64,000 nucleotides of DNA. Origin: Brevibacterium limosum (GTDB lineage Bacteria; Actinomycetota; Actinomycetes; Actinomycetales; Brevibacteriaceae). Under the pieces are notes generated by a model. It ran no database searches, was not told the DNA's origin, and saw only the letters and a program-made list of their open reading frames with translations. Made by a program: the position numbers and the translations under genes. Of this stretch, positions 33,781-40,617 are shown piece by piece (the stretch's first letter is position 1; each line of letters begins with the position of its first letter). Where the stretch lies: contig NZ_CP050154.1 of assembly GCF_011617705.1 (NCBI RefSeq), positions 558,001 to 622,000 on the forward strand, read 5' to 3'.

Positions 33781-34344
33781 ATGGCAAACGGACAGACCAT
33801 CGGATACGTCAGAGTCAGCTCTGCCGAGCAGAACGAAGCACGGCAGCTCGAAGCGCTCGAATCTGCTGGAGGATACGACGAAGTATTCACGGAGAAGATC
33901 AGCGCGAAAGATCGTAAGCGCCCTGCGCTCGATGCCATGCTGCGCCACGCTCGCAAAGGTGACGTGGTGCGCGTGAAGTCGATTGACCGTCTGGCACGGT
34001 CGACAACAGACCTGCTCGCAATCGTCCAGGAACTTAGCGACAAAGGCGTAAGCGTCGAGTTTATCGACACCCCGGACATGAACGTCCAGACCGGACAAGG
34101 GAAATTCATGCTCACAGTCATGGCCGCATTCGCGGAACTCGAACGCACCACGATTCGAGAGAGGCAATCCGAGGGGATCGCCATTGCCAAGGCCGAGGGG
34201 CGATACGCTAAGGCGAAGAAGCTCAATGACGAACAGGTCGCAGAAGCTCGCCAGCGGATCGCTGACGGCGATACCAGAGCCGAGGTGGCCCGCGACCTCG
34301 GAGTCTCACGGCAGACGCTCTACACGGCGCTCAAGGCTGCTTGA
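33781..34344 (+). CDS. Serine recombinase (resolvase/invertase family)
   Basis: The protein has 187 residues, full length for the small resolvase group. I-G-Y-V-R-V-S-S-A-E-Q-N gives the nucleophilic Ser near residue 13. I-D-R-L-A-R-S-T-T-D-L supplies the active-site Arg pair, and A-A-F-A-E-L-E-R-T-T-I-R-E-R is the long E-helix. The C-terminal Hin-type helix-turn-helix is R-A-E-V-A-R-D-L-G-V-S-R-Q-T-L-Y. It is expected to invert or resolve DNA at sites such as the repeats just upstream. Presence alongside a tyrosine integrase suggests a dimer-resolution or inversion job separate from integration. Confidence 0.93.
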   Translation: MANGQTIGYVRVSSAEQNEARQLEALESAGGYDEVFTEKISAKDRKRPALDAMLRHARKGDVVRVKSIDRLARSTTDLLAIVQELSDKGVSVEFIDTPDMNVQTGQGKFMLTVMAAFAELERTTIRERQSEGIAIAKAEGRYAKAKKLNDEQVAEARQRIADGDTRAEVARDLGVSRQTLYTALKAA

Positions 34345-34361
34345 GCGCTACCGAGACAGAG

Positions 34362-34387
34362 CGGCCCCGGCGAAGATGCCGGGGCCG
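34362..34387. terminator. Bidirectional hairpin terminator
   Basis: CGGCCCCGGC (34362-34371) and GCCGGGGCCG (34378-34387), 6-nt loop. It lies between the convergent recombinase and zinc-ribbon genes. Confidence 0.7.
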
Positions 34388-34393
34388 TTGCTG

Positions 34394-34528
34394 TTAGTTG
34401 CGAACCTCTCCGAATACGCGGCCACACTTTATGCATGTCCATGTGCGCTCACCGGCTAGGCTCTGCTCGCGCGGTCGGATCAGCTTCACTGATCCACCGC
34501 ATTCGCACCTATCAGGAATCTCGGCCAT
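34394..34528 (-). CDS. 44-aa zinc-ribbon protein
   Basis: ATG at 34528 preceded by AGGAGGTGA, a near-perfect ribosome site. The protein has C8-x-C10 and C32-x2-C35 in the contexts D-R-C-E-C-G-G-S and T-C-I-K-C-G-R-V-F, one four-Cys zinc knuckle. Small zinc ribbons of this kind are common in phages and plasmids; role unknown. Convergent with the serine recombinase. Confidence 0.65.
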   Translation of the reverse strand: MAEIPDRCECGGSVKLIRPREQSLAGERTWTCIKCGRVFGEVRN

Positions 34529-34924
34529 TTTCACCTCCTCTCGATCCTGATTAGGAATCTATGGCGAGGTACGGGAAAGTTGCCAGGGCCGACACGCCGT
34601 AGCGAGGCTGTCGCGCTGGTGAGTTGCTGGAGTGAAGTCGCCCGACCTCGCCGCGACCAGGGGTTCGAGGTTATCGACACGGTCGGCGCTGGAGGCTCGA
34701 CCCTCAGCCGATCCGAGGTGATCTGCGCGAACTGAACTGTCACAGTTCGGCATCAATACCGATTTGACTCTAGGTGTTAGTCGGAATTTTCGTGGTATAT
34801 ACGATCCGCTCGCTGCCGATCGCTCGACCCTAGCGCCTGCCGCACAAGCGCGGGACGCAGCCGAGGCCGTTACGGCAACCTCGGCGCAAGCCGCGCCACA
34901 ACGGGGAATCTAGCCGCCTCAGAA

Positions 34925-34944
34925 TGCAAGAAAAATGCAAGTCT
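34925..34944. repeat. Integrase arm-type site, right
   Basis: TGCAAGAAAAATGCAAGTCT, identical to 27003-27022 and in the same orientation, 100 bp from the right core. Confidence 0.65.
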
Positions 34945-35002
34945 CGCCGATATTTGACCCTGAAACAGGGGTAAATTTGACAGGTCCGGGAAGCTGTGCA
35001 TG

Positions 35003-35036
35003 AAAACGCCCCACCAGCATAATCGCTGGTGAGGCG
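35003..35036 (-). terminator. Element-supplied terminator for tRNA-Lys
   Basis: On the minus strand CGCCTCACCAGC pairs with GCTGGTGGGGCG (one mismatch, 6-nt loop) followed directly by TTTT. It starts 14 bp beyond the tRNA 3' end and replaces the original terminator at 26872-26909. Confidence 0.8.
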
Positions 35037-35044
35037 GTGTATTG

Positions 35045-35091
35045 CGCGGTGGGCCCCGTGGGGATCGAACCCACGACCCGCGGATTAAAAG
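35045..35091. repeat. Right attachment core (attR), within tRNA-Lys
   Basis: Same 47 bp as 26912-26958. It covers the tRNA 3' half up to the anticodon loop. Crossover most likely occurs in the loop sequence TTAAAAG, as for many tRNA-targeting tyrosine integrases. Confidence 0.9.
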
Positions 35092-35122
35092 TCCGCTGCT
35101 CTACCAACTGAGCTAGAGGCCC
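35050..35122 (-). tRNA. tRNA-Lys (anticodon UUU)
   Basis: 73 nt without CCA. Acceptor stem GGGCCUC pairs with GGGGCCC (one G-U), discriminator A at 35050. The D arm has the usual TAGCTCAGTTGGTAGAGCA form. Anticodon stem GCGGA/UCCGC with loop CUUUUAA gives anticodon UUU, and the T arm GTGGG-TTCGATC-CCCAC is perfect. CCA is not encoded (ACCGC follows). The gene is intact because the element carries an exact copy of its 3' half. The 5' half and promoter side are chromosomal. Confidence 0.96.
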
Positions 35123-35331
35123 CGCCCCACCGCACGCGCAGGAATAGCCCGACAATGCATGGTGGAGACGAATTAATAGTAGAGGCAGGCGCCCAGATTA
35201 CTCAAACCAGGCCCCGCCGTCGCTATGAGTCCGCCAGCCGCCGAAATCCGGCCACCGAATCCCGACCGCCGAAGTCCGTCAGCCGAAACTCTGGCCTGCC
35301 GACCGCCAACCCCGGCCGATCCCGGTCGCTC

Positions 35332-36270
35332 CTACTTCTCCAGTCCGCGCCGATCCTCACCCGTGTAGGTGCGAGGCAGCCCGTCCGGTGCCTCGAGCTC
35401 CTCGGGATCCGTCGGCTCGATGACGGTGGATTCGATGGCCTTGTCTTTCTTGACCTTCCCGAGCAGAGCCGAAACGTACTTCAGGCTCGCCAGCAGCTTC
35501 CGGTCCTTCTTCGGAGCCACGTATTCGGGATCGGTCTCGATGGGGAAGATCGTCGGCGCGGCGCCGAAGGCCTCCTTCGACTCCGCGGCGACCTTGCGCG
35601 CCATCTGCCCGTTCACCACGGCACCGATGACCGCACCGACGCCGAAGGGCAGCAATCGCCCGACCAGAGAACCGCCGGCGCGAGTCGCGAACTTGCGGAT
35701 GAAGGTCTTGCGCAGCTTGCGCACGAGCAGATCGACCAGGGGAGCAGGCAGCTGCTTGGTCACGGTCGCACCCCAGCTGCCGAACATCGACTCCACGCCG
35801 CCGTTCTGCTTGCTGAACTTCTGGATGAGGTTCTTTCCGTCCTTGCCCAGCATCAGGCCGAGCACCAACGCGTTCGCCCGCTTGGCATCGGCCACCGGGA
35901 GGCCGTGGATCTCTGCGATCGCCTGTGCAAACAATGCAGTGCCTTCAAGGAAGCCTGCGGTCTCAACGCTGGCGACACCCAAGGCGGCCGTCGTGCCCAG
36001 ACCCGGAACGGCCGCGGTTGCACCGACAGCGGCTCCGCCCGAGGTCGTCAGGGTCAGGTAGTGCCGGCGAATGATCTTGACGAGCTCTTCGGGGGTGGCG
36101 TCCGGATGCCTGCGGCGCAGACTGCGCACGTATGCCAGCGCGACGGGCCGCTGCACGGACAGCAGACGCGACAACATCGACTGGGCGCGGGGATTGAGGG
36201 TGCCGTCGTCATTGACTGCCAACTTCGCAGCCTTGTCGAGGCCCTTCTTCGCCACTGATGATTTTGCCAC
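35332..36270 (-). CDS. Conserved hypothetical protein with Gly-rich hydrophobic segments
   Basis: The protein has 312 residues, GTG start with GAGGAGG upstream. Starts basic (A-K-S-S-V-A-K-K-G-L-D-K-A-A-K). Gly/Ala-rich hydrophobic stretches at ~78-105 (G-G-A-A-V-G-A-T-A-A-V-P-G-L-G-T-T-A-A-L) and ~203-222 (L-V-G-R-L-L-P-F-G-V-G-A-V-I-G-A-V-V-N-G) look membrane-associated, reminiscent of EcsC-like proteins. The tail is acidic and Pro-rich. I do not recognise a defined family with confidence. It is the first chromosomal gene right of the element. Confidence 0.75.
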   Translation of the reverse strand: MAKSSVAKKGLDKAAKLAVNDDGTLNPRAQSMLSRLLSVQRPVALAYVRSLRRRHPDATPEELVKIIRRHYLTLTTSGGAAVGATAAVPGLGTTAALGVASVETAGFLEGTALFAQAIAEIHGLPVADAKRANALVLGLMLGKDGKNLIQKFSKQNGGVESMFGSWGATVTKQLPAPLVDLLVRKLRKTFIRKFATRAGGSLVGRLLPFGVGAVIGAVVNGQMARKVAAESKEAFGAAPTIFPIETDPEYVAPKKDRKLLASLKYVSALLGKVKKDKAIESTVIEPTDPEELEAPDGLPRTYTGEDRRGLEK

Positions 36271-36445
36271 GAGAGTTCCTCCTCGTTTCGGTCACTCGCG
36301 ACTGCGGGTCGCAGACACGAATCAGACCTAAGTTTAATAGCGGCCGTTGTGAGTCAGGGGAGCGGAACCTGATCGCGCGGCGAAAGCCCGAATGTGCTCC
36401 ACGTCCTAGTCCTCGCACCCTCGCAAGGACTAAACTGCCCTGACC

Positions 36446-37033
36446 ATGTCACAGCGCGCATTCCACCGTCCCGTCCCCTTGGCCGACCTCGACTCCGTCG
36501 GGGCCGTCGATGACCCCGTCGCCCGTTCGGAGACCTCGCACGCCACCGCGGCACTGCTGCTCGGCGATTCCGAAGGCAACCGCGACGAGGCAGCCACCAG
36601 GCGCTTCGTTGAACTCGCCGATGACATCGGCTTCGAGATCATCGCCGAGATGTGGTCCGCCGCCCCCGCCGTCTCCGCACCTGGCGCACTGTGGCGCCTC
36701 TACGCGCTGCGCCAATGGATCAGATCCGCACCCCGCGAACTCTCCGAGATGTTCTCCGCCGGCCAGCGCCGCATCACCGAGGGCATCGGCTACGACGAGA
36801 TCCTCGCCGGCGTCGAACTGCCCGCCGGGCCCGATGAAGTGGCCCACGCCATCGACGAGATCCTCGTCGGCGCCTTCCGTGGCGACGTCGTCATCGCCCT
36901 GCTGCGCGCCGCCGCCTTCGTCGGCATCTGCGCGGCAGGCACCGACGACCACGGCACCGGTGCCCGCCTGCGCCAACTCTCCCAAGATCTGTCCGACGCC
37001 GCCGTCGCCCATCGCCGAGGCGGCCTCGACTGA
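36446..37033 (+). CDS. Conserved hypothetical protein upstream of the phosphate genes
   Basis: The protein has 195 residues, mostly helical (A-A-T-R-R-F-V-E-L-A-D-D-I-G-F-E-I-I-A-E-M-W; A-L-W-R-L-Y-A-L-R-Q-W-I). It has no transmembrane segment and no catalytic motif. The C-terminal third (D-V-V-I-A-L-L-R-A-A-A-F-V-G-I-C-A-A-G) is apolar. Not assigned to a named family. It precedes the structured-RNA candidate and the DUF47-Pit operon on the same strand. A short inverted repeat TAGTCCT/AGGACTA (36407-36432) lies in its promoter region. Confidence 0.75.
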   Translation: MSQRAFHRPVPLADLDSVGAVDDPVARSETSHATAALLLGDSEGNRDEAATRRFVELADDIGFEIIAEMWSAAPAVSAPGALWRLYALRQWIRSAPRELSEMFSAGQRRITEGIGYDEILAGVELPAGPDEVAHAIDEILVGAFRGDVVIALLRAAAFVGICAAGTDDHGTGARLRQLSQDLSDAAVAHRRGGLD

Positions 37034-37202
37034 TCGTCGGATCACCGACCTTGCCCACACCGAGGCGGCCGCGACCGATCGCGTGGGCCCGATCCCCGTC
37101 GGGACCGGATATTCCCACCCGACCCGTCACCGACTGTGAGATTCTCAACGACCGTCGGGCCGCCTCGGCGGTGGATTCATGAGCGTGAACGAGTATCGTA
37201 GG

Positions 37203-37320
37203 AGGTGGCCTTCGGGCCACCGGACGCTGGATCGCTGAAGCCCCGGGCTCCAAATTCAGCCGCTTCGAGCGGCCTTCCGCCGAGAGGCGCTCTCGGTCCA
37301 GCGTCCGGCACATACCACCT
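37203..37320 (+). ncRNA. Candidate structured RNA upstream of DUF47-Pit
   Basis: A compact multi-stem fold can be drawn by hand. Hairpin A is GGTGGCC-TTCG-GGCCACC (37204-37221, UUCG tetraloop). A 10-bp closing stem GGACGCTGGA/TCCAGCGTCC (37222-37231 with 37297-37306) encloses three hairpins: GCTGAA/TTCAGC (37234-37260), CCGCT-TCG-AGCGG (37260-37272) and CCGAGAG-GCG-CTCTCGG (37280-37296). In addition AGGTGG (37203-37208) can pair with CCACCT (37315-37320) instead of forming hairpin A, giving two mutually exclusive states. It ends 52 nt before the DUF47 start. No protein frame explains it. It is not SRP RNA, tmRNA or RNase P RNA. Confidence 0.55.
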
Positions 37321-37372
37321 AGGCAACATGCATATTCGTCCGGCTCGTCCGGGCCCCGGGCAGGAGGAGCGC

Positions 37373-37993
37373 ATGCGGCTCAAGCGGGTACCGCAGGACA
37401 CTGTCTTCTACGAGCGGTTGTCCGATCTCGTCTCTCAGATGCGGCAGTGCAACTTGGTGCTCGCCGAACTCTCCGGAATCGAAATCAGCGAACGACGGGA
37501 CGTCGCTGACCGCCTCCGCGAGATCGGCGACAAAGCCGATGAGGACATGGGCGCGATGCTGCGTGCGCTGCGCGAGAACTACATCACTCCTTTCGACCGC
37601 TACGACCTCTACCTGCTCAGCCACCACATGCGCGAGATCTGCCACCGGCTCCACGGAGTCGGATACGTTCTCGCCTCCGGAGCCTTCGACCCGCTGCCCT
37701 CCGGCGTCCCCGAGACCCTGGCCGTTCTGTCGAACCAGACCGACCACACCTCGCGGATGATCACCAGGCTGCCGGGCAAACTCGACCAGTGGGACTACGT
37801 CGACGCGATCAACCGGCTGACCTATCAGGTCGAAAGTCTGCAGTGGCGCATGTCGGACGCGGTGCCGAACTCCAAACGCGGGCTCACCTACATGGCGGCC
37901 GTGTCCCAACTCGGTCAGGCCTTCGTCCGAGCCGCCCACGGGTTCACCGAACTCGGCAAGGTCGTCGCCGCCATCGCGATCAAGGAGTCGTAG
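37373..37993 (+). CDS. DUF47/PhoU-like accessory protein of the Pit transporter
   Basis: The protein has 206 residues from the ATG at 37373 (AGGAGG 7 nt upstream); the frame is open upstream through the RNA candidate but is not protein-like there. It is all-helical with the PhoU-like acidic metal-cluster positions of DUF47 proteins (E-x-x-G-D-K-A-D-E-D region at ~53-60; the E-x-x-D...D pattern recurs in the second half). DUF47 proteins are encoded with Pit permeases and modulate low-affinity phosphate uptake. The Pit gene follows after 3 bp. Confidence 0.9.
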   Translation: MRLKRVPQDTVFYERLSDLVSQMRQCNLVLAELSGIEISERRDVADRLREIGDKADEDMGAMLRALRENYITPFDRYDLYLLSHHMREICHRLHGVGYVLASGAFDPLPSGVPETLAVLSNQTDHTSRMITRLPGKLDQWDYVDAINRLTYQVESLQWRMSDAVPNSKRGLTYMAAVSQLGQAFVRAAHGFTELGKVVAAIAIKES

Positions 37994-37996
37994 TTC

Positions 37997-39010
37997 GTGG
38001 AGCTGCTCTTGGCGGCCGTCATCGTCGCCGCGGTGATCTTCGCCGGCTCGAACGGTTTCCATGACGCCGCCCTGACCGTCGGCAACGCGGTCGTCGGACG
38101 GGCGATGCGCCTCGGCTGGGCGCTCAGCCTGGCCGTCATCTTCAATTTCATCGGGGCGCTGCTCGGTGAGGGGATCGCCATCGTGGTGGCCAATCAGATC
38201 GTGCTCTTCTCCGGTTCGGCCGACCTCATCCTCACCAGCCTGATCATCGCCTTCGTGGCGGCGACGACCTGGAGCCTGTTCACCTACTATTTGGCGTTGC
38301 CGGTGTCGTCGACCCACTGTCTCATCGGCGGTCTGCTCGGCGCGGGTATCGTCTTCGGCTTCTCCGTCAATACCGGTGAGGCGATGGACTCCGTGGTGTG
38401 GCCGCTGGTGCTCTCACCCATCCTCGGATTCATCCTGGCCTGGGTGCTGACGCTCGTCATGTCGAAGGCACTCGCCTCCACCCCGCCGAAGCCGCTGTTC
38501 CGCGGCGCACGCATGGTCGACTCCGTGCTTACGGCGGCCCTGTCGCTCGTCCACGGAGTCCAGGATGCGCAGAAGGTCGCGGCGCTGGTCATGGTCGGCG
38601 TCCTCGCCGTCGAGGCTACCCCGCAGGACGGTCTGTCCATCGTCGAGATCTCCTGGCCGGTGCGCCTCCTCATCGCCGCGGCGCTGGCTCTGGGCACCGG
38701 ACTGAGCGGATGGCGAGTGGTGCAGACGCTGTCGGTGCGCATGGTCCGACTCGATCCGCTCAAATCCTCCGTCGCCGATGGTGCGGCCACGATCCTCATG
38801 TACACCGCAGCCCTGATCATGCGAGTTCCCGTGTCACTGACCTTCGTGCTCGGCTCATCGATCCTCGGCACCCAGTACGCCGGGCGCAGAGGCCACGCCA
38901 GAGCCCGGTACTTTCTGCCGATGTTCGGTGTCTGGCTGCTGACGATCCCGGCCGCAGCGCTGCTTGCGGTGGTGCTCGGATGGGTCGTCAAGGCCGCCGT
39001 CGGGCTCTGA
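37997..39010 (+). CDS. pit: Low-affinity inorganic phosphate transporter (Pit family)
   Basis: The protein has 337 residues, GTG start, ~10 helices. The duplicated PD001131 signatures typical of Pit/PiT proteins are visible: G-S-N-G-F-H-D-A-A at ~18-26 (usually G-x-N-D-x-x-D) and the second-half repeat S-L-V-H-G-V-Q-D-A-Q-K. S-T-H-C-L-I-G-G-L-L-G-A-G is also conserved. It imports metal-phosphate using the proton gradient. It forms one operon with the DUF47 gene. With pst 2.3 kb away, low- and high-affinity phosphate uptake are neighbours here. Confidence 0.93.
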   Translation: MELLLAAVIVAAVIFAGSNGFHDAALTVGNAVVGRAMRLGWALSLAVIFNFIGALLGEGIAIVVANQIVLFSGSADLILTSLIIAFVAATTWSLFTYYLALPVSSTHCLIGGLLGAGIVFGFSVNTGEAMDSVVWPLVLSPILGFILAWVLTLVMSKALASTPPKPLFRGARMVDSVLTAALSLVHGVQDAQKVAALVMVGVLAVEATPQDGLSIVEISWPVRLLIAAALALGTGLSGWRVVQTLSVRMVRLDPLKSSVADGAATILMYTAALIMRVPVSLTFVLGSSILGTQYAGRRGHARARYFLPMFGVWLLTIPAAALLAVVLGWVVKAAVGL

Positions 39011-39092
39011 CCTCCCGTGCGATGCTGCGAAACGGGGCCCGGTCCCGGAGCTCGGAGGAGTCCGGGCCGAGCCTGACGAGATCGCTGACGAA

Positions 39093-39551
39093 TCAGCTGC
39101 GCGCTTTCCGTCCGAAGACGAAGCCGGTGGCGATCATGGCCGCGGCGAGGACGAAGTGCAGCCAATTGTCCGCGGTGTTGAGCCCGACGAAGTTGCCCAT
39201 CGACTCCATCGGAATCACCATGCCGTAGATCCACAGCACCGCATAGATGATGCCGCCGACGATGAGATAGTTCTTCGCCAGCGCGCGCGAGCGGAGTCCG
39301 AGCATTCCGACGATTCCGAAGAGCAGGTGGACGATGTTGTGGAGCACCGTGACCTGGAAGAGACCGAGCAGCGCCGCATCCGTGTGATGTCCGGCGAAGC
39401 TGATCGAGCCGAGATTTGCGGTGATCCCAGGGACGAATCCGAGGATGCCCACGAGCAGGAACACGGCGCCGAAGAGCCCGGCGACCATCTGCACCTGCGA
39501 ACGCGCACTGCGTGAGGCGGCGGGCGACTGCGACGACATCGAGATATTCAT
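39093..39551 (-). CDS. DUF4383 membrane protein
   Basis: The protein has 152 residues. Four hydrophobic segments (~22-42, ~62-85, ~93-112, ~128-145). F-Q-V-T-V-L-H-N-I-V-H-L-L-F-G and N-W-L-H-F-V-L-A are the His-containing blocks characteristic of DUF4383. Function unknown; common in actinobacteria. AAAGGAT ribosome site precedes the ATG. Convergent with pit. Confidence 0.85.
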   Translation of the reverse strand: MNISMSSQSPAASRSARSQVQMVAGLFGAVFLLVGILGFVPGITANLGSISFAGHHTDAALLGLFQVTVLHNIVHLLFGIVGMLGLRSRALAKNYLIVGGIIYAVLWIYGMVIPMESMGNFVGLNTADNWLHFVLAAAMIATGFVFGRKARS

Positions 39552-39934
39552 GACGATCCTTTCCCAAAGGTGACTGGTATCGACGATTCGGAGCAGAAGT
39601 CGATTCGGATGGCTGCTGCGCGCAGATTCTCGGCAGCGTCCTCATGCCAGTCGATGGCTCGGTCCTCTGGGTGGGAAACGGGTGCCGATCACTCTGGCGA
39701 CGGTTCCTGCCACGGTCGTGTCGCTGGCGATCGTCACCTGCGGAGTTCGACTGGTGCGCAGAGTCTTCGCCGGCACCCCCGAGGTCTTCGCCGACAGCTG
39801 GTGGGCGGCGAAAGGGCCGACGCTCATCTTCCCTGTCGGGGCCGTGGGCCCCCGGTTGGGCGAGCTTTTCCTACTGGAACCGCGGGCGGCCTGATGAGGC
39901 GGAGAAGTGACACACGAACAGGGAGCTCTCACGG
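39552..39934. other. Mostly non-coding gap, one doubtful small ORF
   Basis: Apart from the doubtful ORF at 39682-39894, nothing is recognisable. Confidence 0.4.
39682..39894 (+). CDS. Doubtful 70-aa membrane-type ORF
   Basis: A GTG at 39682 opens 70 codons with an apolar N-terminus (I-T-L-A-T-V-P-A-T-V-V-S-L-A-I-V-T-C-G-V) followed by R-L-V-R-R-V. No ribosome site is clear and frames on the opposite strand are also open. It may be a small membrane protein, a fragment, or chance. Confidence 0.25.
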   Translation: MPITLATVPATVVSLAIVTCGVRLVRRVFAGTPEVFADSWWAAKGPTLIFPVGAVGPRLGELFLLEPRAA

Positions 39935-40495
39935 TCAGCCGACGAAAGGTCCGTACGTGGCCAGCAGATTGCCTCTGCTGGTGCGCTGCACGTCCTTGAG
40001 TGCCAACCGAGTCGTCGTTCCTCCTTCGAAGAGAGATCGTCCGCTGCCGGCGAGGGCCGGATGGATGGCCAGAGTCAGCTCGTCGACGAGGCTGGCTTCG
40101 ACGAGCTGGCGGACCACCGACATCGACCCTTCGACGGCGATCTTGCCGCCGTCGGTGCCTTTGAGATCACGGACGAAATCGACGAGGTCTCCTTGGATGA
40201 GCGTGGAGTTCTCCCATCGGAGATCCCCCTGCGACAGAGTCGTCGAGGCCACGTGCTTGGGCGTCGAGTTGATGAAGTCGGCGAACGGTGCGTCCTCGCC
40301 TTCGGTGTGGTTCGGCCAGTAGTTCTCCCACTCCTGGTAGGTGACACGGCCGAGAAGGCAGTCGTCGACTCCTCCGATGGCCGTGGTCATCCATTCGCCC
40401 ACCTCGTGATCGAATGAGTCGAACTGGAAGTTGAACGGGTCGGATGCGATGCCGTCGAGTGACTGGAACAGTGCGGCGATGACGGTGCGGCTCAT
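39935..40495 (-). CDS. RibD/dihydrofolate-reductase-fold protein
   Basis: The protein has 186 residues, GAGGAG ribosome site. The start S-R-T-V-I-A-A-L-F-Q-S-L-D-G-I-A is the usual opening of the RibD_C/DHFR-like family. D-C-L-L-G-R-V-T-Y-Q-E-W-E-N-Y-W and I-A-V-E-G-S-M-S-V-V-R-Q-L carry the NADPH-binding features (G-S in place of the common G-G/G-S-x-x). These proteins are stand-alone oxidoreductases of uncertain substrate. Divergent from an HxlR-family regulator, a common arrangement in which the regulator controls the reductase. Confidence 0.88.
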   Translation of the reverse strand: MSRTVIAALFQSLDGIASDPFNFQFDSFDHEVGEWMTTAIGGVDDCLLGRVTYQEWENYWPNHTEGEDAPFADFINSTPKHVASTTLSQGDLRWENSTLIQGDLVDFVRDLKGTDGGKIAVEGSMSVVRQLVEASLVDELTLAIHPALAGSGRSLFEGGTTTRLALKDVQRTSRGNLLATYGPFVG

Positions 40496-40570
40496 GATGA
40501 TCTCCTCGTTGAGTGTCGTGTTCGAGTCTTGTGCGTGCCGAGCTTGGAGCAGTCCATATCAGTATAAAAA

Positions 40571-40596
40571 ATGAACCTCAGTTTTAATAATGAACT
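40571..40596. promoter_or_regulatory. Possible HxlR operator: ATGAAC direct repeat
   Basis: ATGAACCT (40571) and ATGAACTA (40590), 19 bp apart in AT-rich DNA between the divergent reductase and HxlR genes. Placement fits a shared operator; unproven. Confidence 0.35.
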
Positions 40597-40617
40597 ATCG
40601 CTGTTAGGCTGTCAATC

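Larger units (their letters stand above)
34529..35044. other. Right-end non-coding region of the element
   Basis: No gene is supported; two overlapping minus-strand frames at 34531-34756 overlap the start of the zinc-ribbon gene and lack protein character. It contains an AT-rich patch (~34780-34810), the right arm site (34925-34944) and the element-borne tRNA terminator (35003-35036). Confidence 0.5.
26912..35091. mobile_element. 8.1-kb integrative element in tRNA-Lys(UUU)
   Basis: It is bounded by identical 47-bp att cores (26912-26958 and 35045-35091), with one repeat unit spanning 8,133 bp. Just inside both ends is the identical 20-bp arm site TGCAAGAAAAATGCAAGTCT. It carries a tyrosine integrase at the left end, a helix-turn-helix protein, HNH protein, serine recombinase and about eight unknown genes. 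Base composition is visibly less GC-rich than the flanks and intergenic spaces are larger. The element restores the 3' half of the tRNA and brings a new terminator. No capsid, packaging ATPase, relaxase, FtsK-like translocase or recognisable Rep is present, so I infer a small satellite or mobilisable island that depends on a helper. Confidence 0.9.

Noticed and set aside
37203-37320. SRP RNA, tmRNA or RNase P RNA
   Set aside because: Lacks the GGAA/AGCA SRP core, a tRNA-like end with a tag reading frame, and the conserved RNase P elements; too short for the last two.
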